Below, piece after piece: positions 36,789-47,408 of a stretch of DNA of 64,000 nt (positions within the stretch are counted from its first letter, which is position 1; every line of letters begins with the position of its first letter). Origin of the DNA: Bilabrum cf. latius (lineage: Eukaryota > Bigyra: Bicosoecida > Bigyra > Bicosoecida); the NCBI GenBank assembly GCA_965178125.1, contig OZ237762.1, positions 372,001 through 436,000 of the forward strand, in the 5' to 3' direction. The notes below the pieces were generated by a model, which was given only the letters and a program-made list of their open reading frames with translations, did not search any database and had not been told where the DNA came from. Both the position numbers and the translations under genes were made by a program.

Positions 36789-36991
36789 ACTGCTGAGGGT
36801 TGCTGCCACTGCTGCTGATGCTGATGCGAGCGCTGTTTGCTGCTTACGATGGCACAGCAATGTGACAGCATGCTACGGAGGCGCCAGGGCCGCGCCGCGT
36901 TTGCGCGCTTCCGGTTTCACAGTGTTTGCTGTCTTGCGCTCTATCGAACAAATTGACGCTTTACTAGAAGCCAAAACTATTTCGCCCGAGC

Positions 36992-38255
36992 ATGGCTGAT
37001 GGTGTGCGATAGCGAAGGGGTTCACGGGCATCTGCTCCGGCTGGCAAGACCCAAGGCATTGATTCCACTGTACAAGCGCCTGAAGTTGCTGATTGCTTTA
37101 GGTTGCAGAGACTTGGAACTGCCGAGCAGGAATCCCGATCTTATTTGCTCTTCAATAAGTTTGTGCACCATGGCTACAGGCTTCCAGTGAGTTGTTCGAG
37201 TATTGCTTGGAAGGCGTGGCTAGCAAAGCCTGGCATCCCACAATTACCGTGCATAAAGAGCCATCGGCTAGGTGTGCGACTTGCAGACTAGTACGAGGTG
37301 TTATATATCATGAGGACAGTTTCAATGGTACTCGAGTCCGTGCAGCACGCTGGCTGTTGTCGCACGTGGGGATCTAGCAGAAATCCAGAGGTGGTTCGCT
37401 GTGCCCTTCACTCAGGCCTCTTGTGATTGCGATATCCTTGGTTTCGGTATGCCTCCCTTCTCCTTGCAGCCAATGAGCGCGTCCAGCAGTCTGATTGGGA
37501 TGGTGACGCAATGGCACAATGAGACGTTCAACGTGCTGTCGCACCTGCTGCCAAGCGTGTTTCTGTTCTCCTACGCCATGTCGCAAGAGTGGCGGGATCC
37601 AGGCACCGGCAAGGCAGTGCCAGAGAGAGTCATCCTCGTTTTCTTCGCGCTGCAATGCTCGGCAACGTTTGCGTGCTCCGGGGTATATCACATGTTTATG
37701 TCTGCGTGCGACAGCCAGTGGACGTACGACGCGCTGCTCAAGACAGACGTGATCGGCGTAGCGATGAGCATCACAGGCGGCCTATTGCTAGAGGTATGGA
37801 TGCCCCTGGCGTGCATCAGCGGCGAGCTCAAGGCAGCCGTCATCATGGGGCTGTTCCTTCTCGTGTCTGCCGGCATTTGCGTCTCCACGAACGTCAAGCA
37901 GCGGGGCATGGTGCTTTTCCCCCTGCTGCTGGTGCTGCTGGCCGGGCTGGTGCTGCGCATGAACTCGCCCATGCGAGTAGATGGGTGGTACGGGTGGTAC
38001 CTCTGGGGCAGGGGGACTATGATGGTGATGGCGGGAGGCTTCGTGAATGCCTTCCGAGCTCCGGAGCGATGGATCGGAGCGGGGCCGCTGGACTACTTTG
38101 GGAACAGCCACAACATCATGCACGTCATGGTGGTAGTTGCCACGTATTTCTCCATTCGAGCTGCCCTGGACGATGTGGAGCACGCGGCTCAGCAGGCGCC
38201 CGAGCTGCACGCTTGCGCTCAAGAGCAATGGCCCATGACGTGGCTGAATCAGTAA
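36992..38255 (+). CDS. PAQR / hemolysin III family membrane protein, copy 1
   Basis: Exons 36992-37186 and 37470-38255, 326 residues; the intron 37187-37469 (283 nt, GTGAGT..TTGCAG) is phase 0. Exon 1 ends in LLFNKFVHHGYRLP, exon 2 starts PMSASSSLIGMVTQWHNETFN, together matching the PAQR signature GYRxP..HNETxNxxSHL. The conserved metal-site pattern is present: YHMFMSACDS in TM2-3 and GNSHNIMHV near the end. Seven membrane helices are predicted. The family comprises progestin/adiponectin receptors and hemolysin III, some with lipid hydrolase activity. The seventh codon is TAG (37010-37012). The true stop is TAA (38253-38255), followed by unrelated sequence. Confidence 0.92.
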
Positions 38256-38468
38256 AGAAAAAAGTCGAGTGGGTGGACAAGTTTGAGTTCAGAGCGAAGG
38301 CTAAGATGCGAACACTCTTATATGCACGTGCGCGAGCTGCCCCATACCCTACCGGAGGTCTCGGCTGACACCGCGCAGCCATGATATCTACACCAGTACC
38401 GAGCCCAGCTGCCATGCCGTGGATTGCACATGCCTGCAGTCAAACAACTCAAACAATACAATTTTTCC

Positions 38469-39646
38469 TCAAGAATCTAGGGTTGATTGTAGCCACGTCA
38501 TGGGCCATTGCTCGAGAGCGCACGCGTGCAGCTCGGGCGCCCGCTGAGCCGCGTGCTCCACATCGTCCAGGGCGGCTCGAATGGAGAAATATGTCGCAAT
38601 TACCACAGTTATGTGCATGATGTTGTGGCTGTTCCCAAAGTAGTCCAGCGGCCCCGCTCCCATCCATCGTTCCGGCAGTCGCGCCGCGTTGAAAGCGGCA
38701 GTGACCACCACCACGGCAGTGGCCCTTCCCCAGAGGAACCACCCGTGCCACCCCTCCACCCGCATGGGCGAGTTCATCCGAATGAACAACCCACCAAGGA
38801 GAAAGAAGGGCAGCGGGCTCAGCGCCACTCCCCTCTCTGCCTCTGTTCTGGACAGGTAGACCCCGATCGACACCAGGGCGAACAGCCCCAGGATCACCGC
38901 ACCTTTGAGCTCGCCGCTCATGCAGGCCAGGGGCATCCAAACTTCAAGAGCAAGCCCGCCGATCGTGCTCATGACCACGCCGATCACGTCTGTCTTCAGG
39001 AGCGTGTCGTACTGCCACTGCGTCTGACATGCTGACATGAACAGATGGTATGCAACCGAGCACGCGTAGGTTGCTGCGCACTGCCAAGCAAAGACCGCTA
39101 GAATAACTTTTTCGGGTGCTACCGTATCACTTCCAGGATCTTTCCATTCGACTGAGCGAGCGAACAGTCCGAGTAGGACGGTGGGCAGCAGGTGCGACAA
39201 AACGTTGAACGTTTCGTTGTGCCACTGTGTGAGCATCCCGACAATGCAACTCATCGCTGTTGCTGGCTGCGTGTGTAAGGTTCTGTCGAGGCATATGTTT
39301 GGCAGTTCGGAACGGCGAAAGAAGGCAAAGTGCCGACGTTCTCGGGATCGGGTCAGCGAACGAATGCAGCCTTAAGGGATTCTCTCACTTGTAGACGATA
39401 GCCACGGTGAACAAACGTGTTAAACAGCAAGAATTTCCTCTTTTCATGGGTCAATGAACCGATACGTTGCATCCCAACACAATCAACTGACCTGTCATCT
39501 TCGTCATCACCGGAAGAAGTCAGCGAAGCTCTTGAGCCACAGAAATCCTCCGGCCTTGGTTTAGCACGATACGGAATCTGATGAAGAGGAATAATTGGCA
39601 TCATTGCCGACATAACTGGCTCGTTCTGATCCCTGCAGTTTTGCAT
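38469..39646 (-). CDS. PAQR / hemolysin III family membrane protein, copy 2 (inverted paralogue)
   Basis: Exons 39389-39646 and 38469-39266, 351 residues, stop TGA 38469-38471. The intron 39267-39388 (122 nt, GTGAGA..ACGCAG) is in exactly the same place and phase as in copy 1. Exon 1 ends FLLFNTFVHRGYRLQ and exon 2 opens PATAMSCIVGMLTQWHNETFN. The body is highly similar to copy 1 throughout (for example LLKTDVIGVVMS, LEVWMPLACMSGELK, GPLDYFGNSHNIMH and the tail DDVEHAAQRAPELHACALEQW). Its N-terminus is longer and different. No TAG is used. The two copies are tail to tail, 213 bp apart, indicating a local inverted duplication. Confidence 0.92.
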
Positions 39647-39923
39647 CGAGCTGGCGGAAAGCCTAAACCGGAACTGGTTCCCGGAAAACGACCAAGTCCA
39701 GCAGAAAGAAGCGCGGGTTCTTGTATTCGGTGTTCTTCGTGTTTCGGACTGGATTAGAACCGAATCAAAGTGAACTTAGGCACGAGTGGGTAGCTCAGCG
39801 TCAGGAATGAGATAGTACACCCCATAGCCCCCCCCCCCCCTGACGCACCAAAGGCCACCGACACCGCCGTTTGAATCAGCCAGCTGTCCGAACCCACCCT
39901 CAAGGGCCCCAGGGGAGACTCAT

Positions 39924-41786
39924 TCACGTCAGTTCCCTGTGTAGTTCCTTGCCCTACTCTCCCACAGTCTCGCCGGTCCCCACCGATGCACCAGAGAGCG
40001 CCTGGACGTCCTGGCCAACATGTTCCCGCTCCATGTTCCCATCATCCTTGTCTCGCCTCGCGTACTAGATCCTCGCCAAGGCGAGCACGGCACCTGAGAC
40101 GAGCATGGCTGCCGGCATCAGCGTCAGCGCCCAGCGCGCGAGCACGTCAGGTGGCAATGCCAGAAACACCACGATCGTCGCATGGTAGACAAAGCAGACC
40201 ATTCCCCCCGCCAGCCCAGCCGCCGCCGGAAACCCCGCCTCCGCTGCCAGCTCAAAGTACAGGGGGTCCAGCCCTCCCCTTGCAAACCCCGCCAGGGAGC
40301 ACAGCGACATCTGCAGCGCGAATCCACCGGCCTGCAGCGACCCAATGGAAAAAGGAGGCAGACCCAGCGCCACCAGGACGAAGAGAACTGCAGAGAGCCC
40401 GGAGCCTACAAGCACCACGGATTTGAGCTACCGCTGCCACGACGGCACGTCTGTCAGCAACCCTAGGACCACTGCCCCCCCGATCCCAGCGAATGTGTTC
40501 GCGCTCCCGAGCCAACCGGCCTGTGTGGCAGTGAGCGCGTGCCTGCCCATCGCGTGGTGTGACGAGAGCACCGGGATGAGCACTCCGGACCAACCGCCGT
40601 ATACGCCTAGCTGCAGCCCACCCGCGACAGCAACGAGCACGACGTTTGGATTCTGCAGCAGCTCAAACACTTGCCCCGCTTCTGACCACACCAGAGACCA
40701 CGGATCCTCGTGGGATGCTCGCGAGGCCTACCCTCTTTCCGCTGGAGCAAGTGCTCCTGTGCGAGCATTCAGGCTGCCAGTCATCGCCCCATCGGAGCTT
40801 TGGGATACGCTCCCCGTCGCTATGATAGCCTTGCCGTGCGTTAGGCTATGTTGCATGCTAGTAGTTGCCATGGGCCCGCTTTCCTCCGTCTATTCCAGCA
40901 AAGGCGCTTCGAAGTCTGCATCTTCATTACTATGCGATCTTGGTGACCCCTTGCGAGGCCCGCCATCGACCCTTGGGCCGACACCAGACGACGATTGTTC
41001 TCCCCGCTGAAGCTTTTCTAGCTCTGCCGAGCAACTTGGCGGGCTGTCTGGTTCGTTGGGGTTCCAAACGAGCGCGCATAATAGTGGCACTGCGCAGAGC
41101 CCAAGCTCGAGCCAGAGCAAACGACCGAGCTCGGCCGATGTACCAACAAGCGCAGGGCCGATCAACTAGCCTATACCTCTACCAACGGCACCACTGACTG
41201 TTGCAATACTAGTAGCTGTATTTCTCTCGCGGGGAGGAAACCAAAGCAGCGAAAGATACGCCGGGGATATGACAACAAAGGGAGCCGAGGCTGCATTCAG
41301 AACACTGCCAACATGGACCAAAGCAAGGGCCGCAGAGTGTCGAGAGCTGCTATATGTATCGTCATGTCCAAATCCATCCCTAGACTGCGGTAGCAGTAGC
41401 GCAGCACACCTAAATGCTGCACCCGCAAACACTAGTACAGCTGCAACCAAAACGGACCTCGCAAGCCCATCCCTTGAGGATAGCAACACAATGGCGAAAG
41501 GTAATGCTACAATAAATGCAATCGGGCCCTCATTCAAGAGCATGTCCAGGGTTCCTTCGCCAGCACCTAGCCATTTGGCGGCCTCCGTTGGTGCACTGCT
41601 ATAGGCCAGCCACAGTAGCGATTGGAGCAGCGCAATAAAAGAGTATTGCCACAACGCATACCACCGATTCAAGGTGGGCTTGTACTGTGTCATGTGCGAG
41701 AGTAGGTGCAATCCAACAGCAATGGCTCTCGAGAGATCCAGCTGGGTCAATGACGAGTTGCGCCAACTGCAACTGCTCGTGTGCAT
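39924..41786 (-). CDS. MFS transporter, SLC49 (FLVCR/DIRC2)-like
   Basis: ATG 41786 (an alternative ATG at 41693 lies closer to TM1) to TGA 39924-39926, 620 residues. TAGs: 41166, 40890, 40728, 40428, 40065 and 39954. TM1 begins RWYALWQYSFIALLQSLLW, followed by LLNEGPIAFIVALPFAIVLL, the family's loop signature FPPRERNTATSIATVSGA, then LIGPALVGTS and, in the C-terminal half, LQLGVYGGWSGVLIPVL and GWLGSANTFAGIGGAVVLG. This arrangement (RWYxL..LQ, GPIxF, WFPxxERxTATxIA) is typical of SLC49 heme/choline-type carriers; the substrate is not deducible. A charged linker with two TAGs joins the halves. The C-terminal tail after TAG 40065 is hydrophilic. Confidence 0.85.
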
Positions 41787-41877
41787 CGGCCGACACCCCT
41801 GGCAGTGCGCAACTGCAAATGACAGAGGAACAGATATCTGTATGACTGTCCGCGGGTAAACTAAAACGCACTTTTAA

Positions 41878-43722
41878 TCACTGGGCCAAGCGCGTAGCAC
41901 CAGTCGCAAGCTAAGACGCGTGCCGACGAAGCCGCGCCCGCTCCTGCCTTGCAAGCGCCACTGCGAGTTCCCTGTCGCTGTCCATCAGGGCGGGAATGAC
42001 ACCGTGGGCCGGTGCCCTACTCCAAGACCGCAGGTTGTAGCCCTCCAGGTCGCCCGCCCGAGCACTTGCTCCGTGCTCGCCCGCCTCCCTTGCCACGTGC
42101 TCCCCCCATTCCCCGTACATGTAACCGCTCGCAGCAGCCGGCCTCTCCAGCACGACTCCGCGCGGCCACGCGTCGCGACCCTCGTGCTTAATCTCCAAAG
42201 AGGCAGCACCGTCGAAGTCCGCCTCTGCTTGTTCCCTGGCAGTGCCCACGCCGTGCACCCGCTGCAACTCCCTGAGCTTGCGCGCCACCCTCTCGGCCGA
42301 ACTGTCGTCGCTCGTCACACTTCCATCACTCGTCGCGCCATAGGTAGTCCTCAGCCGCATTTCTGCTTCCAGCTCTTCCATGTGCAGAGCCTCTAAAGCG
42401 AACTGCTCCTGCCTCAGGCGCGCGAGCAGCTCCAGGCGTCTCCTCCTGCTCGTGCGGAAGTCGGCATGACCACTGCGGCGTGACGAGTGCTCCTCTTTGC
42501 TCTCGCTCATCGTGCCCTCGCCGTGCCCGGCCCATGCCCACCGCACGCCGCCGGACTTGCGACCAACATCACACGCAGTTCCTCCGGCCCCTGCTTCCCG
42601 CTCCCGCTCCCAGTCCCAGTGCCCGTCCCCTCCCCCCTACAGTCTGTGCCTGTGCCCGTCCTGGGACCCAGTGCCCGCTTTAGCTGCATCCTAAGCATCC
42701 AATATCTCAGCAGACAAGACCCCTACCTTCACCAACCCCTTTCTAGTGGTCTCGCGGGCGCCCTCAAGGGCCACCCGAACGAACCCCTCGTGCTCCTGAG
42801 GAACCTTCGCTCGAGCCACGCCGAACCTCGCCCAGCGATCTGTTACGGTCACGCTTGGCAAGGATTTTCTCGCCGCCCGCGCCTCTTGCCGCATCCTGCT
42901 GCGAATGGCTGCGAGTTCCTTGGCCTCCTCTTGCTGCCGAGCCTGCTCCTGCTGCTAGTTCGCCCGCTCCCCCGCCGCCTCAGCCAGCCGCTGCCTCTCC
43001 TCCTCATGCAAATCGGCCAGGCCGTCAATGTCCGTAAGGGATTTGCGGCGGGCTCGAGCACGACCGTGCGCTGCACCTTGACCCAGATCGGCGATCGACA
43101 TTCCTCCCAAGTCCCCCGTGCCCCCAAATGCCTCCTCGCCGGGGAACGACTCGGAATGACCTGCAGGCAGGGGTATCTGCTCCGATCGTGAGTGAGGCAT
43201 CATGCATTCCCCGGCGTCCTGAGGCTCATCCCCGGGCCGTTGCCGTCCTCCCGCTAGTAGTGGCGGTCGGGGAGCAGAGGGTTGCTCGTGCACCAATGCC
43301 CCTAGCCGGAAGGGTGCCTGAGCTCCTGCTCTCGATGCAGTAGATGGGCGTGCCTATCTGCCTGAAACGGATCGTCTGCTTCGAACGGACGTTGATGCCC
43401 CGGTAGTGCTGCGTCGTGCGCTCTACCTGCCTGCACTGCTGCCGGCCGGCCCTCCCTTCGGCATGCTCGCTCGCTTGGTTCTGGTCTGAGGCGGCTGAAC
43501 CATCCCACGGATTTCCACCGTAGCTTTACGGTTTCCGTGCGATTTCCGCCTGGTTCCATGCGCCGAGTAGAACGAAAAGCTCCCGCCCTCATTGGCTGCT
43601 TTTCGCCATGCCACCACCTCACCCATGGTCATCATTGGCCGAGACGACGTAACTCCCATGGTCAATGGAGCAGTCTGCGTGGACAAGACTTTGATCATAA
43701 AATACTGTATCACAGAAATCAT
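41878..43722 (-). CDS. Charged, coiled-coil protein of unknown function, 614 residues
   Basis: ATG 43722 (in-frame TGA upstream at 43753) to TGA 41878-41880. In-frame TAGs are at 43423, 43354, 42955, 42691, 42637 and 41911. The N-terminus is hydrophobic and basic (MISVIQYFMIKVL), possibly a targeting sequence. The middle has a Gln/Glu/Ala-rich coiled coil in which one TAG directly precedes QQEQARQQEEAKEL, fitting a glutamine. A second helical block, RRRRLELLARLRQEQFALEALH, is near the C-terminal third. The remainder is Gly/Arg-rich. No domain is recognised. Confidence 0.72.
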
Positions 43723-44092
43723 TGAAATTGCGCCTGCAGGGATTTGCCGCTGTCACCAGGTTGCCAGATCCACTGGTGGACCCTAAAGGCAACTGCAAAG
43801 AGCGGACCCGCTCACACGGTGTGTTGGCATCGACGCATCGTGCTACGTGCCCAAGTATGTAGAGAACGGTAATCCATCAGGAAGTAGCTCGACTGTCGCG
43901 ATTCGTGCCATGAGGTTATGCTGCTGTCCTGCGGGAATCCTGTCCGTTCGGCCGGTTCGCGGTCGCGTCCGCCGGCGACAGGCGGCATGTGATGAGTGCA
44001 CGTCTCACATCCACGTTGTGGCTCGTTTCGATCAATTCTGACCATCTTCAGCGGTAGTTTATATGTTAATATTGTAAAGGTATACTTATTTA
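43723..44092. other. Divergent promoter region
   Basis: 370 bp between the starts of the coiled-coil gene (-) and the cyclin gene (+). The part next to the cyclin ATG is AT-rich (for example tatgttaatattgtaaagg at about 44060). No defined motif was identified and no ORF of interest is present. Confidence 0.4.
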
Positions 44093-45460
44093 ATGTCAGA
44101 CAGCGGGGTATCTGCAAAGAGAGTACCTCGAGAGGATCGAATCCCAGCCATTATCCCTTGGAAGTCTCTTGTGCATCGAATATAGCAACTAGCAGATATG
44201 CTGGATCGTGACAGGCGATGTGTAGCGAGTGCTTGCCATTTGCTCCATAGAACCGCCTCATTGGCTCCCATGGAACGAGACGATCCAGTTCTGTACGCAT
44301 CGGTATGCTTCTTCCTGGGTTGCAAAGTTGAGGACAGTGCCGTTAAAATGAGAGACGTAATCAACGCTTCTGCACATATAGATAGACCTGAGAGCCCTCC
44401 GCCGCCTCTCGATGCGTCATATTGGCAGCTGAAAGAAAAGTACGTTTCGCGCGAACAGTTCGTTCTCAGGTGCTGCGGATTCGAACCCGAGGCCGAGCAT
44501 CCGTTTGGGCTTTGCTTGCGAATCGGCCAAGCAGCTGGCTGCAGCCCTGATTTACTGATCAAAGCGGTACAAGTTCTGTAGGATGCAGCGTACACCAGCT
44601 GCTTGTTTCGGGCAGCTTCGGCGGAGACGATGGCGCTTGCTGCCCTTCACCTGGTTGCCGCCGAGGACGAGTTTGGGAGGGGCGCGGGGTCGGAGAAGAG
44701 CACCTCGTGGTGCTCTGCGATTGGGGGCGATGCAAAGGCAGTTGCAAGGGCCGCGAAGGTCCTCGCGGCGGAGTTATCCCTGTCGCGGTCCGCGGCAGGT
44801 GCAGAGGAAGCAGTTGGGGCTATAGAGGGCAGAGGTGAGGCTGGTGCTGGTGCTGGTGCTGGTGCTGGTGCTGGTGCTGGTGCTGGTGCTGGTGCTGGTG
44901 CTGGTGCTGGTGCTGGTGCTGGTGCTGGTGCTGGTGCTGGTGCTGGTGCTGGTGCTGGTGCTGGTGCTGGTGCTGGTGCTGGTGCTGGTGCTGGTGCTGG
45001 TGCTGGTGCTGGTGCTGGTGCTGGTGCTGGTGCTGGTGCTGGTGCTGGTGCTGGTGCTGGTGCTGGTGCTGGTGCTGGTGCTGGTGCTGGTGCTGGTGCT
45101 GGTGCTGGTGCTGGTGCTGGTGCTGGTGCTGGTGCTGGTGCTGGTGCTGGTGCTGGTGCTGGTGCTGGTGCTGGTGCTGGTGCTGGTGCTGGTGCTGGTG
45201 CTGGTGCTGGTGCTGGTGCTGGTGCTGGTGCTGGTGCTGGTGCTGGTGCTGGTGCTGGTGCTGGTGCTGGTGCTGGTGCTGGTGCTGATGCTGGTGCTGG
45301 TGCTGGTGCTGGTGCTGGTGCTGGTGCTGGTGCTGGTGCTGATGCTGGTGCTGATGCTGGAGGCGATGTCGGTGGTGCAGGGACCGGTGCTGGCGTGGCT
45401 GCCGTTCCATCTGAGAGCAGCGCAGGTGTATCTAGTGCCAGCGGTGAGCCGGCCACGTGA
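44093..45460 (+). CDS. Cyclin-box protein with a very long Ala-Gly repeat
   Basis: ATG 44093 to TGA 45458-45460, 455 residues. TAGs at 44183-44185 and 44579-44581 both lie within the cyclin fold. The first cyclin box reads PWKSLVHRI-TAG-QLADMLDRD, then ACHLLHRT, VCFFLGCKVEDSAVKMRDVI, and YWQLKEKYVSREQFVLRCCGF. The second box starts at VQVL-TAG-DAAYTSC and AETMALAALHLVA, where cyclin K/L relatives have an Asn-Asp pair. This composition fits transcriptional cyclins (K/L/Q-like), partners of CDKs in transcription or splicing control; the subtype is uncertain. From codon 249 the protein runs into (Ala-Gly)n encoded by about 87 hexanucleotide units, then a short Ser/Ala tail. Confidence 0.83.
44838..45362 (+). 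repeat. (GCTGGT)n hexanucleotide tandem repeat, about 520 bp
   Basis: Roughly 87 nearly perfect GCTGGT units with a few GCTGAT variants near the right end. In the cyclin frame it encodes Ala-Gly. No frame on either strand can contain a stop, so five other frames are also open across it. Expect length polymorphism and assembly collapse. Confidence 0.97.
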
Positions 45461-45942
45461 TGAAAGGTCACAAAGCGTGTGTGGTGACAGTGGGAGCAGC
45501 AAATGCAACGCAGTCAGTGCAACACACGAGTGCCATTGATCGAAGCACGCCAGTAAGAGCTGTTCTGGTGGCCTGGCGCGCCATGTCGTGCAGATACTGT
45601 TTGTGCATCACGCACACCACTCCAGATGGAAGACTTATAGCATTGTCCATATAATCAATCAACAACGGAAGCCCACGCTACGGCAGCCAGACATGCGGTG
45701 TACGCGAGTTGCGGACGATTTATGGCCCATGCGATTTCAATAATCCATGTGCAGGGGGCATTTCTGTCGTCGCGCTTTCGGGACACCTGCTCTAGTGCGT
45801 CCTCTGCCTCTCTGCCTCGTACCCTGGAGGAGCATCCTACACTTCCAGGCTGCGAGCACGGCCGGAACCCACTTTGGCGAGCATGCCCGATACCACATAG
45901 GGCGAAGCTTCCGTCATCCATTTCGACTCTCCGATCATATGC
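45461..45942. other. Convergent intergenic region with a weak minus-strand ORF
   Basis: 482 bp between the cyclin stop (+) and the ML-gene stop (-). A minus ORF 45655-45921 starts with ATG and ends in TGA (88 residues, no TAG), with a mildly hydrophobic end, but it has no recognisable motif and would begin in the ML gene's 3' UTR. I do not call it a gene. Confidence 0.4.
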
Positions 45943-46814
45943 TTAGACCTTGAAGGTGTACGCGAGGCAAAGGATGGGCTCGCCGTTCTGGTCCGTCCAC
46001 GAGATGGTGCCCTTGAGCGTCCCGCTGGGCGTGTCGGCGGGCACCTCATCGGTGGCCGAGGAATCGATGCTGCCGGACAGGGGGCAAGGAGAGTCGCCGC
46101 CCTCCAGCGTGTCGCAAAGGTCGTCCTTCTCGTTCACAACCGGGAAGCCGTCGAACGAGGCCTTGTACTTGGCGGTGCCGCTAGTCACCTGCAAAGTTTC
46201 GAAGATGCGGGTAAACGTCAGCAAATGAGCGGTGAGCTTGCAGAGGGCAGAGAACCCAATGCTTGCACGACCAGAGCAGACAAAAATAAAAACCAAACAG
46301 TTGAATTGGAACTAGCCACAGAAGCTTGCTGACACTCACGGTCTCATCGAGGTCGTAGATGGTGTGCAGCGTGTAGGTTTCCCCGATCTTGGGGTCGGTG
46401 GGATCGATCTCCACCACCAGATTCTTGGCATGAGCGTCAGAAGGGGTGCAAGATCCGTCCATGGAGAGCCTGCGGGGGCCCGCAGCGCCGGCGCGCAGCT
46501 TCCTGGAGCCAAACTGGGCCTTGATGGCCGGGATTGCCTTCTCGAGGGCCATCTTCATCGGGTTGAGAGCGCTAGCCTGCGCTAGAGGTAACCCAAGCAA
46601 GTTGGAACTTTTGCATACATTAATACTCTATTTAGGGTCAGATATAGACGCTTAGTGCCGAAACAGTAGCATACGCAGCACCGAAAGATGCTCTGAAAGA
46701 AAGCTAGCGGCAGTATACGATGATGCACGCAGTACCTGTATTAGCGATTCTACCAAACAAACTTACGCTGACAAAAAGGGCAGCCATGCATGCAATCGCG
46801 AAAGAGGCCTTCAT
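45943..46814 (-). CDS. Secreted ML-domain (NPC2/MD-2-like) lipid-binding protein
   Basis: Three exons: 46767-46814, 46340-46576 and 45943-46188, 176 residues, stop TAA. Introns are 46577-46766 (190 nt, GTAAGT..GCGCAG) and 46189-46339 (151 nt, GTGAGT..TTGCAG), both phase 0. Exon 1 is a signal peptide (MKASFAIACMAALFVS). The mature protein has the ML layout: DGSCTPSD, paired beta strands (NLVVEIDPTDPKIGETYTLH), DDLCDTLEG..PCPLSG, then GTLKGTISWTDQNGEPILCL and AYTFKV at the end, matching the NPC2 ending DxxGxxxxCxxxxFK. The Cys residues suit the family's disulfides. Likely role: binding sterol or lipid in the secretory/endolysosomal lumen. No TAG is present. Confidence 0.87.
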
Positions 46815-46911
46815 TTTATGTAGAAATCAACGGATGACCATTCCTCCCGAAACAAGGTGCAAAATATAAACTCTCTCATTTAATAAAGTAAGGTGTTCTT
46901 ATTTTACAAAA

Positions 46912-47202
46912 TCATTTCTTCCTGTCGCAGTAAGCATCAACCCTACGGTCATCTTGGGTGACCTCGAGAGACTCGATTAGTGCCACAGAGTACTAGTTTT
47001 GGGCGAGGGTCCAAGCCAAGATCTCGAAGGTGATGATGACGATTGAACTAAGTGATACAGATCCAATCGCAATGAACATCATTCTCAGCATCCACCGTTC
47101 GTATCGCACTGGGAATTAATACAACGTACCAAAGACAGATTTCGTGTCCCACTTACATTGCCATGCGGGCCGCCGTAAGGCTAGTGACTCGATCTTCCTC
47201 AT
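46912..47202 (-). CDS. Small single-pass membrane protein, 80 residues
   Basis: Exons 47157-47202 and 46912-47108; the intron 47109-47156 is 48 nt with a GTAAGT donor and CCCAG acceptor, phase 1. ATG 47202, stop TGA 46912-46914, in-frame TAG 46993-46995 (AQN-TAG-YSVALIE). The protein begins basic (MRKIESLALRRPAWQ), has one hydrophobic helix (MMFIAIGSVSLSSIVIITFE) and ends in a charged tail (DDRRVDAYCDRKK), a layout typical of small mitochondrial or ER membrane subunits. No family assigned. It is too short and too split for simple ORF calling and only appears when TAG is sense. The model rests on good splice sites and clean coding on both sides. Confidence 0.6.
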
Positions 47203-47408
47203 TGATGCGTTGCAACAACCTCCATGAAGGCCTAAGCAATGTTGACGTGAACTTGAGTGATAGTATATAAATGCACCATCTCCTACTCATTAGCCTGCTA
47301 AGCTTGTAATAAGCATCTCTTCTGTTGTCGTGTAAAGGTAGTGTAGTGTAATGTACTTGCATTATCAATCTGGATCTAGCCCTAGAATCGAGACCCAATC
47401 CACCGGAT

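Noticed and set aside
39780-39830. tRNA-like string ggtagctcag
   Set aside because: There is no matching B box, acceptor stem or anticodon arm. No tRNA gene, including the expected tRNA-Gln(CUA), was found in the window.
44647-45539. Long ORFs on both strands encoding Pro-Ala, Ser-Thr, Gln-His and Leu-Val repeats
   Set aside because: They are shadow frames of the stop-free GCTGGT repeat; only the Ala-Gly frame is attached to a recognisable (cyclin) domain.
45655-45921. 88-codon minus ORF between cyclin and ML genes
   Set aside because: No motif, no TAG and no splice support, and it lies in the expected 3' UTR.
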